Source of the DNA: Fragilaria crotonensis
Taxonomy: Eukaryota; Bacillariophyta; Fragilariophyceae; Fragilariales; Fragilariaceae
NCBI GenBank assembly: GCA_022925895.1
Contig: JAKSYS010000381.1
Coordinates: 1-59,072, forward strand
Direction of reading: 5' to 3'
DNA: 59,072 nucleotides
The notes beneath the pieces are model-generated. The model was not told the origin of the DNA. It made no database searches and worked only from the letters and a program-made list of their open reading frames with translations. Numbering within the stretch: position 1 is the first letter of the stretch; the number at the start of each line of letters is the position of its first letter. Positions 12,045 through 23,662 of the stretch are shown here, one piece after another. The translations under genes and the position numbers were made by a program.

Positions 12045-15000
12045 GGTGGCGACGACTAGTTACTGCAACCAACAATCAACAGGAAGCAGCGGGAGTTCGT
12101 CCTTACGGCAAGACGACAACTATGCAAGACCTCGGTTGTGATGGGTATTTCGTATGTCGGTATGTGTCGCTCAGTACTCGCCATTCGCCATTCGCCATGC
12201 GATACTCGGAGTTCGGAGTACTGTACACTGGATCAGGTGTATCAAAACATTCCACGTACCTAGTACCAGCGTACAGTATGCATATGCGTAGGCGGGTACA
12301 ACGTCTACGGGGTGTAATGTCCAGTGTCCAGTTCACCAGTTCAGGGCTCACGGCTCACGCGCTCGCGAGGCTCAAAGTTCAAGCAAGAGCCGATCTTTAA
12401 GGTGTTTCGAGATTCTGGATTCCTTTCGGACTTTGACTCACTCGACTACGAGGTTTTCCTGCTTTTTTCGTTTCCAAAAACCCTCGAGCGAAGCATTTTA
12501 CATTTTACATGAACGTAAACGCAAAAAATCGTGTTCTCTTGTGAACGTTTTCACGTAACTGTGGGCCTTCTTCTGCCACTCTTCTGAGATTTTAAAACCA
12601 GAAACAGAAACGTTTTGTTTTTTGCTCATTTTCGTGTTCGGATTTCGGATGCAGCCTTGTGAGGGGAAAAGCAATTCACTGTACTACCGTAGTCGCACTA
12701 GTCGCATCATAGTCGAACGATTCACGCCGTTTGTCCATTCTCATCCTCGTTTTGGCTAGAGGAGAATGTGCTAGGCAATGAAATGCTCCAGTTTTAGAAA
12801 TGTTCAGTGCATTAATATTAGAACTAAGGACATGGCACAACCAGTTGCTGGAGACTGGAGGCCTATGATGGCAGTGGATCCAAATTGATAAACATGGAAT
12901 AGTACCCATCAGCTCTGATTGACCTAGCTAGCTACTGTAGAAGTGGTATCTGGCTGGGACATCGGCCAATTCCAAAAGTTGACAACCAGAAATGATTTGA
13001 CACACATCAGCTTCAGAGACAAAAGGCAAAGTGCTGAGCTTCGTGCAATATTGTGAAAGCAGCAAGAGCCCACCAAATGGCTGAGAGGGCGCTCAGGTAT
13101 TTCCGACTAGCCGGCGGCGCCCAGCAGATATAGCAGTCATGTCAACTTTGGCTGACAATGAGAAGTGACAGCAACAGCAAGCAAGGCCGTGTGTAGTGGA
13201 CCATTTGACAAAAACCATGTCAGCTTTTTGTATAGAATCAGAATCTGAGAAAACATGAGGCCTACAATAATTGGCTGGCTAAGGAGGAGTGGGCTGCTGT
13301 TCAACAACGTTTGAAGGCTTACAGGTCCCAGTGCCTTTCCGTCAAATTTTGGAAATGATCACAGTCTAACTAGTAATGCCAAAGGCAACAATCCTGCCAC
13401 ATGTGGCATCCAATATCACTTCAAAAGGTAATTCCAACACTTTGTGCAAAGTGCATACTCCTCAATTCAAACATGTGCTGCTGGCCAAAGTCTCAGCAAT
13501 TAGGAGTGTTGCTGATAAGAACACCAAGAAGGACAATAGAATGGCAGAAATGATCCGGAGGTGAAAGTTGTAATGGTCTCATGGTATTTGTCCTGATTCG
13601 ACTTGTACAAAACATTCATTCATTGACAATTGCCATCAATGATTAGAAGCCTGACAATTCAGATAAACCAGCAGCCAATGGCTAACGTCATTGGCACGCA
13701 CTATGAGTTCCTTCACCAGTAGCAGCAGCAAATTGTGATAAGTTCCAAAGAACAAGCCAACAAAGTGGCAGAGATGACAGTGGGAAGTTTCAAATGTATC
13801 CCAAGATATCGGATCGGGAATTTTACTGCTGGGATAACTGACAAGCGCAATCAGGGTTAGGTGATGTCAGCAAACATGCATATTATCATCAACATGATGA
13901 TCATGTGTTGGTGGGCGGCGTTTGCCAATGGCCTCAATACGCCTGCATTGATAGAATCGAGGATTGCGTTCTCAAACGCGGCGCGCTCCTTTAGCGTTGC
14001 GGGAGGGGCCAAATTGAAAGGAGGCAAGTGCTCTGCTGCTCTGGCAATGATCTTGTTGCTGTCCTTCCAAAAGTGCTGGGCTAAGTGTTGCAGTGCTCTT
14101 GCAATACTAGTAGGTTCTCAGTTAGATGGGCTGGTGTCATTGCCGAAGGTCACGCCGGTGTTCATCATCAGTGTGCCACTACTAGTAGCTAATGTGCTGT
14201 CCATAGCCACCAGTTGGGGATTATGCATTATCCTGGGGAAGGCACATTGGACATTGTCGTCACCTGTGTGGCAGTCCAATTCAGGATAGTTAATCGCCAG
14301 TTTCCATTGCGATATACAAAAATTGTTGAATGATGCAGCAAAGTAAAGTTAATTGTCCTTGTATGTCCAATTGTTAATCGCGGATGCGCCAGGATAAGGT
14401 CGGAAACTACTGTCGGAGATATCTTCATTTTCGCCGTTTGTGGAGGACGTCAACAAGGCCATGGGGTGACAAGTGAGCATCCCAAGCAAAGTTGATCATC
14501 TTCGGGTTCATTATTAGAGTAAGTTCGTGTTTACTCCGCTTTACAATTGTTGACTCAAGAACTGAATGATTTTGGATGACAGATTGATGGTTACCGTAGT
14601 TGAGGTACTACGCCTGGATATTTCCTTTGCTGGCGGATGCATTGCACAGGGCAGGTGCTCCATATGAAAAGGATTTGCTGCACATTGATGTAGATGTCAG
14701 GGTTGACAATTGGTTGCAGTGTCCGTAGGATGGAAGTCCATAGGACAATGGTTGCAAAGTTTCCATCAAAGTGCAGCAGACAGGATGTTGTCATGGCTTA
14801 CCATTCGTGCCGTTGGCATAAAGTTGCTTCCCAGTCATTTTGGAATCCTTGCAGAGGAGGACGAAAGTTGACATGTTGGTTGTTGGGTACATTGGCATGC
14901 TTTTCCAGAGTTTTGGTTGCTAAGCAGGATGGAAACCACTTTAAAGGGGTAACCAAGATATGGTGAAAGCATTTATCAGCGTAAAACGAATGATCTATGG

Positions 15001-15699
15001 AATCCTTACCAAAGTACTCCGCAGCAAGTTGGATTTGGACAGATGACAGGAGGACAGTTGTCACAAACCTTTTAAGTCATTGTGAGGAGAGGTACCTTGG
15101 GACCTATTTTTGTCAAGAGGATTACTGGCAAGGTAACTGGCATTGGTTGTGGGAGTCGATGCGCTGTATTACGAAGGAATCGGAACGAGAGGTTGGCATA
15201 TAGACTTCAACATCTGGGGTGGGTAGCGGCGCATTTTGTGGCAACAGATGGCTAAGGGGTTAGGGGCATTGGCTTTTGTGCTGGTGACAGCAAGATCACA
15301 CGCCCAGTCTTGTCCAGTGGGGATTGACTGTTGACACTTATGTAAGTCGAATGTTGTGTTGACACAATAATGTCGTGGACTTGTTTGGGGTTTTTAAGCC
15401 TCAAAGTTGGGAAATACGTTCGCACTCCAGATGTTACGTATCAGGAAATGAGTACAAGGACCAGGGGCAGGATAGCACGAGTACTACTACATAATGTGGA
15501 AGTTGTGCATGAGAACGAGCGAATGCTGCAGTATTATTGCATAGTGGTTTTCGTATGAGGTTGGGTTGACACCGCACCTTGTGTTGCCCAATTTAATGCA
15601 TCACCGTGCCACTGGCTGGACCACCAATGGGGTACTAATGACCCACCAAGCTTTGAGTTCACATGGGATACTAGACAATTGGAAACGAGGCTTCCAAGA

Positions 15700-16055
15700 A
15701 CACGGTGCGAGTATGAACGGCCTGCAGTTGCGTCTTCGACGTGACGGCAAGACTCTGACTGGACTCTACCGAAGCTCTTCGGTCAGAGTGGATACGAGAG
15801 TCAAATGCGACGTGCCAGTCTTTTTGGTCCATGGAGACTTCAATTCGATAGTCTCGAGCGAAGGCAGCCTCACAGTTCGCAATAGTCTCCACGTACCAGG
15901 GGAATTCCAGGTTCTACACCCTATGCAACTCATGAATGGCTATGCCATGTCGGATGCCGCTTGCCACCGGCCTTTGAGCCAGTTGGCAGCAGGAGTTTGT
16001 TGCGTCATAACTGACGGGTGGACCTACAGGTATATTTCCTCTCACATCGGCTGTA
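15700..16055 (+). repeat. Degenerate duplicated segment, copy 1
   Basis: About 350 bp shared with 17578-17925. Common landmarks are gcgtcttcgacgtgac, ggactctaccgaag, gacgtgccag, ttggtccatgga and tttgagccagt, then aggagtttgttgcgtc. The copies differ by many substitutions and small indels. Each lies upstream of a small cysteine-rich gene (16669 and 19688), so both gene and flank were duplicated. Any original function of the segment is not recognisable. Confidence 0.8.
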
Positions 16056-16352
16056 GATAGGCCTCGATTCTGGATCTCATTAAAGCAGTTCGTGCCACTA
16101 CTGTGCTCCACTCGTTCTCGCTTCTCGCACTATGATCATATGCATATAGTTGGATGTGAATATAGTATAAAGGCGTTTATTTATATAGTCCAGTTCCACC
16201 ACATTCATACTGAGATTTGAAGCGTACTACGACCCAGGTACTTTAGTACGGAGTATTGAACGCAGATGTCCTGGCACAACTGTAAATAGTCTAGAGTACC
16301 ATCATGTCAGCAGAAATGACAAAATGGTGTTTGTATGACATACGCGGGTATA

Positions 16353-16379
16353 TCATGATACATGTAACATGTATCATGA
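16353..16379. repeat. Near-perfect palindrome upstream of a cysteine-rich gene
   Basis: Two 13-bp arms (tcatgatacatgt and acatgtatcatga) are perfect reverse complements separated by a single A. The palindrome lies about 290 bp before the ATG at 16669. It could be a dimeric transcription-factor site, a cruciform-prone element or a transposon relic; only the symmetry is seen. Confidence 0.7.
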
Positions 16380-16668
16380 CCGACGATTGCATGCAAACCA
16401 TACACGTAGGCCAATGTTGTCTACGGTACTGTACATGGATTGTCTCAAAACGTGACGCGATCCTTTTACGGAGGGAGACTGCTTCTATGATACCGTAACT
16501 CTTCGCGCGTTCTTCTGCATCCGTGAACAAGTATTATACGATACGCGATACGCGAAGCGCGATCACCAAGAAGTATTCTTTCATCCTTGCGCACACAATC
16601 ATCAAGTGCGTGACAGCGTTCTCCTATATATGGGGAAACCTTCGAATCAACAAGTCAACAACATCAAC

Positions 16669-17170
16669 ATGTGCTACATATATCGCATTGCTTTGTTCTT
16701 TCTCGTCATAGCCGTCGCCTCCTCGCCTGTGTTGAGCGCAGCATCTGGAGAAGTTCGCGATTTACAGCTCAGTGCATGCCCAAACCCAGGATCCATAATC
16801 CCACCTACGCAAGGTTCAACGTGCAGTGTAGACCCGACGACAGCTTGCGTGTATGACAAAGTTTGTTGGTAAGAATTCTTTCCTTGAAATTGAGGCAAAG
16901 CTGCCTGATCCTTTTCTGACTCGTTGCCTGCCTTCCTTCTCTGTTCCGATTGTTTGTATCAATTTTCATCGAGACAGCTGTGCCAATTGTGTCGACCGTT
17001 ACCGATGCTCATGTAAGAATGGTGCTTGGGATTGCTTACAAGCCGCTATGAGTTGCCTTCCGGAAACATGCCCACCAACTCGTGCGCCTGTGCCGCCTAC
17101 GCAAAGCAAGACCACGAGCAGCCCAACCTCACGATCCACCCTACGCCCACCGAAGGGCGGTATGATGTGA
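16669..17170 (+). CDS. Small secreted single-domain cysteine-rich protein (family member C)
   Basis: Two exons, 16669-16868 and 16978-17170 (130 aa). The start ATG opens a signal peptide (IALFFLVIAVASSPVLSA). It is followed by one cysteine domain, CPNPGSIIPPTQGSTC then DPTTACVYDKVC, and across the intron CCANCVDRYRCSC, WDCLQAAMSC and CPP. A short Pro/Ser/Thr tail ends the protein. The 109-nt intron interrupts the domain in phase 2 exactly where the introns of the two large paralogues do. This looks like the minimal form of the module multiplied in the genes at 3000 and 8070. Its closest relative is at 19688. Function unknown. Confidence 0.8.
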
Positions 17171-17577
17171 AAGTTGGACTCCCTTCCTTGCGCTAACGCA
17201 ATGCTCTCACGTGGGCCTAGGCCCAATGCGAATTGTATGGTAGCCTTTTAAGATCGATTCCTGAGTTTTTAACAACACCACATCACTACACTCAAGTTAG
17301 CATGGCATGACCATTGTTTACGATCGCGAGGATTATGGCACTGGTTCCAAGGATTAATTTGAGAACCTTGCTGCTGAGCACACGTAGGTTTTGATTAATA
17401 GTCTGGATGATACGTGGCACACAATAGAGAGTGTTTGACCCACATGGATGGGCACAACTTTAAGTGAGATGGCGCTGACGTTCCGTAGACGTCAACTTTC
17501 CGGAGCCACACTCACCACCTCCATTGCAAATTTTTGAATATATACCCTTAAGATATTTGAACGACAAGGAGGCATCA

Positions 17578-17925
17578 AACACGGCGAGAGTATGAACGAT
17601 CCGCAATGGCGTCTTCGACGTGACAATATGAATCTAACCGGACTCTACCGAAGTTCGTCATTCAATGAGAGTCGAAGACGACGTGCCAGCCTTGTTGGTC
17701 CATGGACACATTCAATTCTTCGATAGTCGAGCAAGGGCAGCTTTCCAGTCCAAAACTACTTTCGAACAAGTTCTTTCCAGTGCATGCCAGGAATGGCCAT
17801 TCATGCGGTTCTGTGCATATCGGATCCCTCTTGCAACCGGTCTTTGAGCCAGTCGGTATCAGGAGTTTGTTGCGTCGTAAATGACTGTGGCCCCAGATTG
17901 CCTCTCACATCTGTTGTAACAGTAA
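17578..17925 (+). repeat. Degenerate duplicated segment, copy 2
   Basis: Diverged second copy of 15700-16055, in the same orientation, sharing the same ordered landmarks. It sits downstream of gene C and upstream of gene D, consistent with a tandem duplication of the unit segment plus gene. Confidence 0.8.
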
Positions 17926-19082
17926 CGTTCACTTTCTGTAACTCGTGAAAGCAACACATGTGGTATTCTTAGCATCGACGACAAATTCCTTGATATGTTT
18001 CCAATAGATGAGCTTGACTCCCGACAGCGCAACGCACCTCGCCATATTTGAAGGTAGCGATTCGAATTACATCCACAAAAACCGTCCTACGAAGTATAAC
18101 TTCTGGGGCATAACATTTTTTTGGTGCTTTATTCGAACTATTGTCCAATGTTCAGTGAACATTCTTGGAGTTCATCGTCACTTATCATCGCACTTGATCG
18201 CGACGGTTGCACTCGGAGTACACTACTGTGCAGACGGCTGTCAAAATGCATGGTCAAGATCTTTTTCTCTACGTGTGATTGTGTGAAAAATCAGGTTCTG
18301 AGCTGGAAAAAGATCCACTCTCCTACATAATGCACACGGCACGAGGGACAGCCGCGCAAGGATCGACAGTCGTCACTCGTCGCGTCTCCCCACTCTCCCA
18401 AGTAACGAAGGGCCGTTTGCAGCTTGGTTTCGTTTCCGCGATCCTCTTTATCGGTAGTTTGAAATCGCCATCGCACTGTACTCATGGCTCATGGGTTGTC
18501 AGCTGACAGTCACGCATGGCTTTCTTGGCAATTCTTTTGCGACAAGATGCACTTCCTGACCTCTCGTATCAATTCGTCTGTGTGAACTCAACGAACAGTT
18601 CTCCTTCGTTAACATCCTCTCGAAATTGATGCTTCATCGCAGCAAAGCGTTTAGTTCGCTGTCTCCTATATTCTTTGGAAATGGAGTATACAATAAAACG
18701 CTGGATCCCTTGAGTGTCTGGGCCAACACTCGGCGGCAACAAGAGAGAAACAGTGAGTCGACGAGAAGCGAACAGGACATTGATCTTGAGTCACTGGCAT
18801 AGTCAACTCTGGTCGATACATCATGGTATGCATACGGAAGCCAAAGACTCTTGCTCGTACTTGTACGACAAAGAGCGTGTGGACTGTACTCGTTTCTAAA
18901 TTCAGTAGTCCAGTACATACATAATTCTCAGGCAACGTACACATTTTACTCAAATGTTATATGCAAGATGATTGCTTCTTGATTGCTCATTAGTATTATT
19001 CTTGAAGGCGAAGCAAACACCACAATGTGAATTCGTACTCAGAGCGCATGTAAGAGTCTCATCCTGCGTAATGACAAAGCAA

Positions 19083-19301
19083 CTACTTGAGAACGGGGCA
19101 GCCAGACGCAAGGCCAACCACCTTGCTGCTAAGGGTGCGTGCTGTAGGGATTCCAACGGTCGCAAGACAAACTCCAAACTCCTGACTGAAATCAATATCA
19201 GAATAGGTGATTCCCATCACAGTGAATGTGGTCTCGCGAATGTCATCATCTTTTCCAGTTCCCGTCAAATTGGTGAAACCTAATCGGACCCGTGTATCAT
19301 A
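19083..19301 (-). other. Possible orphan exon or relic, unknown protein
   Basis: The minus-strand frame is open for about 72 codons between a TGA near 19302 and a TAG at 19083. It has protein-like composition (VRLGFTNLTGTGKDDD, then FTVMGITYSDIDFSQEFG). There is no ATG at its upstream end and no recognised family. It may be an isolated exon of a decayed gene. Confidence 0.25.
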
Positions 19302-19687
19302 TCATACAGTACTCCAAAATCAGGAGTACTCAATAAGCAAGTATCCGTACCTGTAGTCCGTAGTTCTTGTACCGGTACTGTAATCTCAGTCTCGGGTCAA
19401 TCCCGGATATCATACGACAAATATTTCAAGACATCAGACATCAACATGCGTCAAAACGAAGAACTGCTTTTCATTTGTCCGATGTGGGTGAGTGGGGGTC
19501 TGTGCGTCTATATGTTGAAGTAATAATGACTTTCGTGAAATGCAGAGTCATTTGAAGGCTTTTTTATGTCGCGTGTGCTACCCGTACAGTAGAATACATG
19601 GACTAGAGTAGTCGTAAATGTCGCTGCGCATCAGGTTGACCACACACTTCTCGATCCACATTTGGAGAAAGCCTTCGAATCAATATC

Positions 19688-20255
19688 ATGATGTATCTCC
19701 TTTATCGCAATGCCTTGTTCCTTATCATCATGGCCGTTGCCTTGCATGTGACGAGCGCAATGTCTGGAGAAGAACGTGATTTACAGCTCAGTGCATGCCC
19801 GAACCCAGGATCCACAATCCCACCGACGCACGGTTCAACGTGCAGTGTAGACCCGACGACAGTTTGCAAGTATGACAAGGTTTGTTGGTAAGTTTGTTTT
19901 CTTGAAATAAACGCATAACTTCCTGATCCTTCTCTGAGTCGTTTCTTACCTACCTTCTCTGTTTCCACTTGTTTATAATCAATTTCATGGCGACAGCTGT
20001 GCCAACTGCATCGACCGTTTCAGATGTTCATGTGTGAATGGTTCATGGGAATGCCTACAAGTGGCTCTGGATTGCCTTCCAGGAACGTGTCCGCCAACGC
20101 CTGCTGCTGCAGTGCCGTCTCCACCGCCTACACCGCGCCCGACCTCGAACCCGGTCCCAACCCCCACCCGGCGCCCTACCTCGAACCCGGTTCCAACCCC
20201 CACCCGGCGCCCTACCGGACGCCGCACAAGGCGTAATTTTTTTGTTTACCATTAG
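19688..20255 (+). CDS. Small secreted single-domain cysteine-rich protein (family member D)
   Basis: Two exons, 19688-19887 and 19997-20255 (152 aa), with exon 1 (200 nt) and intron (109 nt) the same lengths as in gene C. The signal peptide (LFLIIMAVALHVTSA) is followed by RDLQLSACPNPGS, DPTTVCKYDKVC, then CCANCIDRFRCSC, WECLQVALDC and GTCPP. The C-terminal tail is a proline/threonine-rich repeat of about 13 codons (RPTSNPVPTPTR) ending in a basic cluster. The tail differs completely from that of gene C while the domain is nearly the same. A cell-wall or matrix association through the Pro-rich tail is speculation. Confidence 0.8.
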
Positions 20256-20556
20256 TTCTCGTCATTGGACTACAATTTGGTACCACGTATGGAAAGATCA
20301 GTTGATATCGTAGATAACGGTATCTCTAGCTTTAGCACTTCCGCGAAATCTGTGTCTATAATTTTACGGGCACAGGCGAGGCAGCGCTTTCGGTACGATT
20401 TGACTTCGTTGGCAGATAGACACACGATGAAAGCGAAGCACTGCTGTGGATAAGAGACATGACTCGGACACGTTGAGAACGGTAATTCTTAGTTGCTTTC
20501 GAAACGTAATTAATTGATTGCACACATACAAGAACAGTACTGGTTACTTCATGACC

Positions 20557-21543
20557 CTAGAAAGGTGCAGACGAAGCCTCCTTTTCAGCTTCAAACCTTG
20601 CATCTACCAGGACAACATCTCCCTCCTTCGCCGCCTCTTCGCCGAGCCTTTCTGCCTCTTCAAGCGCAGCCTCAACCTTGGTAAGCTCCTCTGGAGTTGG
20701 TTCGACGGTCGCGCCTTCCATCAATTTATCAAGTTTATCATAGACGTCAGGCATCAAAGTCCCTTCTGGAAGTTCAACAATATCTTCATACAAAATTTGA
20801 ATTGGCGTGTACGATTCCTTGTAAAAGCTCTTGTTCACGCTATTCCGGGGCCCGACAACGGCGCCAGCCAAAGAGATTCCTCCAAAAACGCCCTTGGTGA
20901 AGGAAATCGCTACAGTGGCCCCAACACCTTGATCCGAGGCATTGATGGAAAGTTCAGCGTTGCGACCAAACGTTCCCAAGGTGAGTTCCGCCTGACCTCC
21001 AAATTTGAATCCAGTCGTTCCGGCCACGGCGGAAACTGTGGACTCGTCGAATAAAAATACCTATATAACATGAACATGAGATTAATTCATAGGGTGACAA
21101 TTGAATGTGACGAATAAATGAAATACACCAATACTAGAAAAGAATGATGACCCGGTATTAAATACGTACCATAACGTCCTTGACGGATGCACCGACCATA
21201 AAACCCCAACCGACTCTGCAAATGAGGTAGCCATAAGCATTAGAGAAAGGTTCAGAAGTGATTAACAAAAAAATACTTGAACTCACCCCCCGAGTCCGAC
21301 AGCACATGGAGGAGACCATCCACCATTGCGCCGTGCCAAGAGAATGCCACTACCAACGTTTCCAGTGAAAATGACTCCCACCTCAACGGTGGATATGAGA
21401 ATGATTCCCTTCAAATCGTGCTCGAACAAGGCCCTGGGAACACCGGGGGTGTTGGGATCCAAAGCTGATGCCAAGACATGATTCGCATTCCAGATCATTC
21501 CTTCCATGGTAATGGGGTTGTTCGGACGTTTGCTCATCATCAT
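20557..21543 (-). CDS. SYLF-domain (Ysc84-like) lipid-binding protein
   Basis: Three exons: 21543-21287, 21215-21170 and 21060-20557 (268 aa). SYLF proteins bind phosphoinositide membranes and often link lipids to actin or endocytosis. The domain is clear once spliced: LKGIILISTVEVGVIF, GSGILLARR and GGWSPPCAVGLGGVGWGFMV, then exon 2 SVKDVMVFLFDE, followed by FKFGGQAELTLGTFGRNAE and SFTKGVFGGISLAGAVV. Donor sites GTGAGT and GTACGT and acceptors TTGCAG and TATAG fit, and the middle exon is only 46 nt. The C-terminus is an acidic Ala/Glu-rich helix. Three consecutive ATGs mark the start; the first is used here. Confidence 0.9.
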
Positions 21544-22130
21544 CGTTACAGTTTATGGCTAAAGTAGTGTGTGACTACTACTAATCGTTGTGAAATGGAG
21601 GGACTGGTGCAGTGGACGATTCAAGTTGCTCACGTTGTATGAGAATATACTGATATCTCCTTGGAGTGAGAATGAGAACGGTTGTCTACTACATCGCGTG
21701 CATCGCATCTGGTTCGTCGCGCGTATTCTGACCATACTACACACTACACATAATGTGTACAGTACGAGCATGGAGTACGGAGTATAGCAGTATCGTACAT
21801 CGGAACGTGGTACGAGGAGAGTTTTGAAGGATTTCGTACTTCGATCTCACGAGAATACCCTTTCGCGACATGCATTCATTTCCAACTCCTGGTAGGAAAA
21901 GAGATAAATTTCAACAAAACGAAGGAGGGAGCGCACGAAGAGGACTTTGGGTTATACTGTAGTAATGCTTCGACAAGTGAAATGAAGAAATTGCATGTAT
22001 TTGTGAGTAGGGTGCTACGAACTAATCTCCCCACACATGGCAACATTGCAACCTGCCCCATGACCACACATGATGTATGCCTACACTCCAGTACCTGCGA
22101 GGAGCACGTCGCGCATGTGTACCACATCCT
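21544..22130. other. Intergenic, divergent/convergent spacer, nothing recognised
   Basis: Spacer between the start of the SYLF gene and the end of the SDR gene, both on the minus strand. It holds GTAC-rich short repeats near 21760-21800 and no supported gene. Confidence 0.4.
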
Positions 22131-23150
22131 TCACCATTCCACAATGCTTCCATCAAACCAGTGCAGACCAGATTGTGCTTTTTCCTTGTCGTCGCCTTCA
22201 AAATCCATCGTTATTGTGGTTGCCAACTTGTACGGAGTCAGGGCACCTCGCGAGGCTGGTCGATTTCCTTGGTACTGATTCTGATCTGTAGCACAATATC
22301 CAGGATCGACCGAATAACATAACAGCTTGTTGTTCTTGTCACCGTTACTATTGTCATTGCCGTCATCATGCTTGTGCATGTGTTCTCGTGCTAGGACGCG
22401 TGTCATGGCAATGAGTGCCAATTTGCTCAACCCGTAGGCCGTATTGGGCCAACCATCTTGGACGTGTGTGCCGCGTTCCACGGCAGCAACAAACTCGCGC
22501 ACCAGGGATTCCAATGCGGGCATTGTCAGTTGGGGAGATGTGAATTTTTGTACCAGATCTGGTGACTTGAGTATGGCCAATCGACCGGCATAACTCACAA
22601 TGTTGATGAGCCGAGGAGGAGCAACCGATTTTTTTAGCAAAGGTAATAGGGCCTGCGTCAAACGCCATGTTCCGAAAAAGTTGGTCTCGATTGTTATAGG
22701 AACTTGTCGTTCAAAGGGAGTGTATTCGACCAATCCATACAGAGTTGGGTCATTGAAGCAAACGGCGGCATTGTTGATCAGAACATCCAAACGACCAAAG
22801 CTGGCTTGAACAAAGTCCCGAACTTTCGGAGCCATCTCTTCCGACTTGGATAAATCATATTGAACACAGTAAAGATTATCACAACCATCCGCTTGTAGTT
22901 CTTGCATGGCTTCATGAGCGCGTTCCAAGGAGCGACACGCTAGAATGGTTGCCGAAACACTTGGATCCTTGGCTAACAAACGACAAATCTCCTTTCCTAT
23001 TCCCTTGTTCGCCCCAGTGACCAAGACTACTTGTCCTGTTGAAGATAAGCCAACAATCATGTTGGACAGAAGAGCCAACACGATGAAGAATTGTTGGGAT
23101 CGTCTGTGTCGCCATTGGCAGTTGTAGTGCGTCACAGCAAGATGTTTCAT
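22131..23150 (-). CDS. Short-chain dehydrogenase/reductase, carbonyl-reductase-like
   Basis: Classical Rossmann-fold NAD(P)H-dependent oxidoreductase, 339 aa from the ATG at 23150. Motifs: cofactor loop TGANKGIG (residues about 45-52), ACRS after strand 2, NNAAV after strand 4, a Ser in INIVSYAG, and the catalytic YGLSK. PGYCATD follows the active site. The family plan resembles carbonyl reductase 1 and similar plant enzymes. A hydrophobic N-terminal segment (FFIVLALLSNMIVGL) precedes the domain and suggests a signal anchor or organelle targeting. The insert HKHDDGNDNSNGDKNNK between the catalytic site and PGYC is longer than usual. Substrate unknown. Confidence 0.9.
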   Translation of the reverse strand: MKHLAVTHYNCQWRHRRSQQFFIVLALLSNMIVGLSSTGQVVLVTGANKGIGKEICRLLAKDPSVSATILACRSLERAHEAMQELQADGCDNLYCVQYDLSKSEEMAPKVRDFVQASFGRLDVLINNAAVCFNDPTLYGLVEYTPFERQVPITIETNFFGTWRLTQALLPLLKKSVAPPRLINIVSYAGRLAILKSPDLVQKFTSPQLTMPALESLVREFVAAVERGTHVQDGWPNTAYGLSKLALIAMTRVLAREHMHKHDDGNDNSNGDKNNKLLCYSVDPGYCATDQNQYQGNRPASRGALTPYKLATTITMDFEGDDKEKAQSGLHWFDGSIVEW

Positions 23151-23662
23151 GGTGCACAAGATCTACATATTGTGACATCACTTGCCATTTGACTGATGCA
23201 TGTGTCACACCTCTGCATGTAGAAGTACTGGTATGTACTGTGAACGGTTTTCGCTCGTCCGCTGGAGTAATCTTCCTTTGTACCGGTATCGGAGTCTACT
23301 ACTCTACTACAAGCTAGTACGGTATGTATGGATCTGTTATGGGCTATGGGCATACATTGTACTATGGTACCAGTATCTATAGGACACCATAAAAGTCCAT
23401 ACTCCAGACTGGCCACTGGCTACGCAAGGCACAAGTCACCATTAGCCCCACAGCCCCACCCATCAACATCGAAATCACTTTCTCTCAAAAGCACCGTGAT
23501 GAGTCACTCATTTTACGTTTGGCTCAAATCCTGAATCTAATTTTTTGCATGAATTTTCAACCACCTCGAAGTAGAACTAGCATACACATCCAATAATCGC
23601 TTTGCATTCATTCCTTGGTGACGCAACTTGAAACATCACCATCAAGAACAAGAAAAGAAACT
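23151..23662. other. Divergent intergenic region
   Basis: Shared upstream region between the minus-strand SDR gene and the plus-strand Sel1 gene. It is GTAC-rich (tctactactctactacaag, ggtaccagtatc) and has no coding signal. It probably contains both promoters. Confidence 0.45.

Larger units (their letters stand above)
12045..16668. other. Long gene-poor stretch with relic-like DNA
   Basis: No intact gene was recognised. Several 60-140-codon open stretches occur on both strands (for example 13861-14289 plus, 14591-15064 minus). None shows a known domain and starts and stops are inconsistent, which suggests decayed mobile or genic sequence. Short simple repeats (ccattcgccattcgccat) lie near 12180. 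The segment 15700-16055 is one half of a duplication described separately. A near-perfect palindrome lies at 16353-16379. Confidence 0.4.
17171..19687. other. Intergenic between the two small cysteine-rich genes
   Basis: It holds duplication copy 2 (17578-17925) and a coding-like orphan segment on the minus strand (19083-19301). Otherwise there are only short unrecognised open stretches. The distance from duplication landmark to gene is about 1.1 kb longer here than in the upstream copy, so DNA was inserted here or lost there. Confidence 0.4.

Noticed and set aside
13861-14289. 142-codon open frame
   Set aside because: Hydrophobic, unordered composition, no homology signal, no consistent splice sites and competing frames of similar length.
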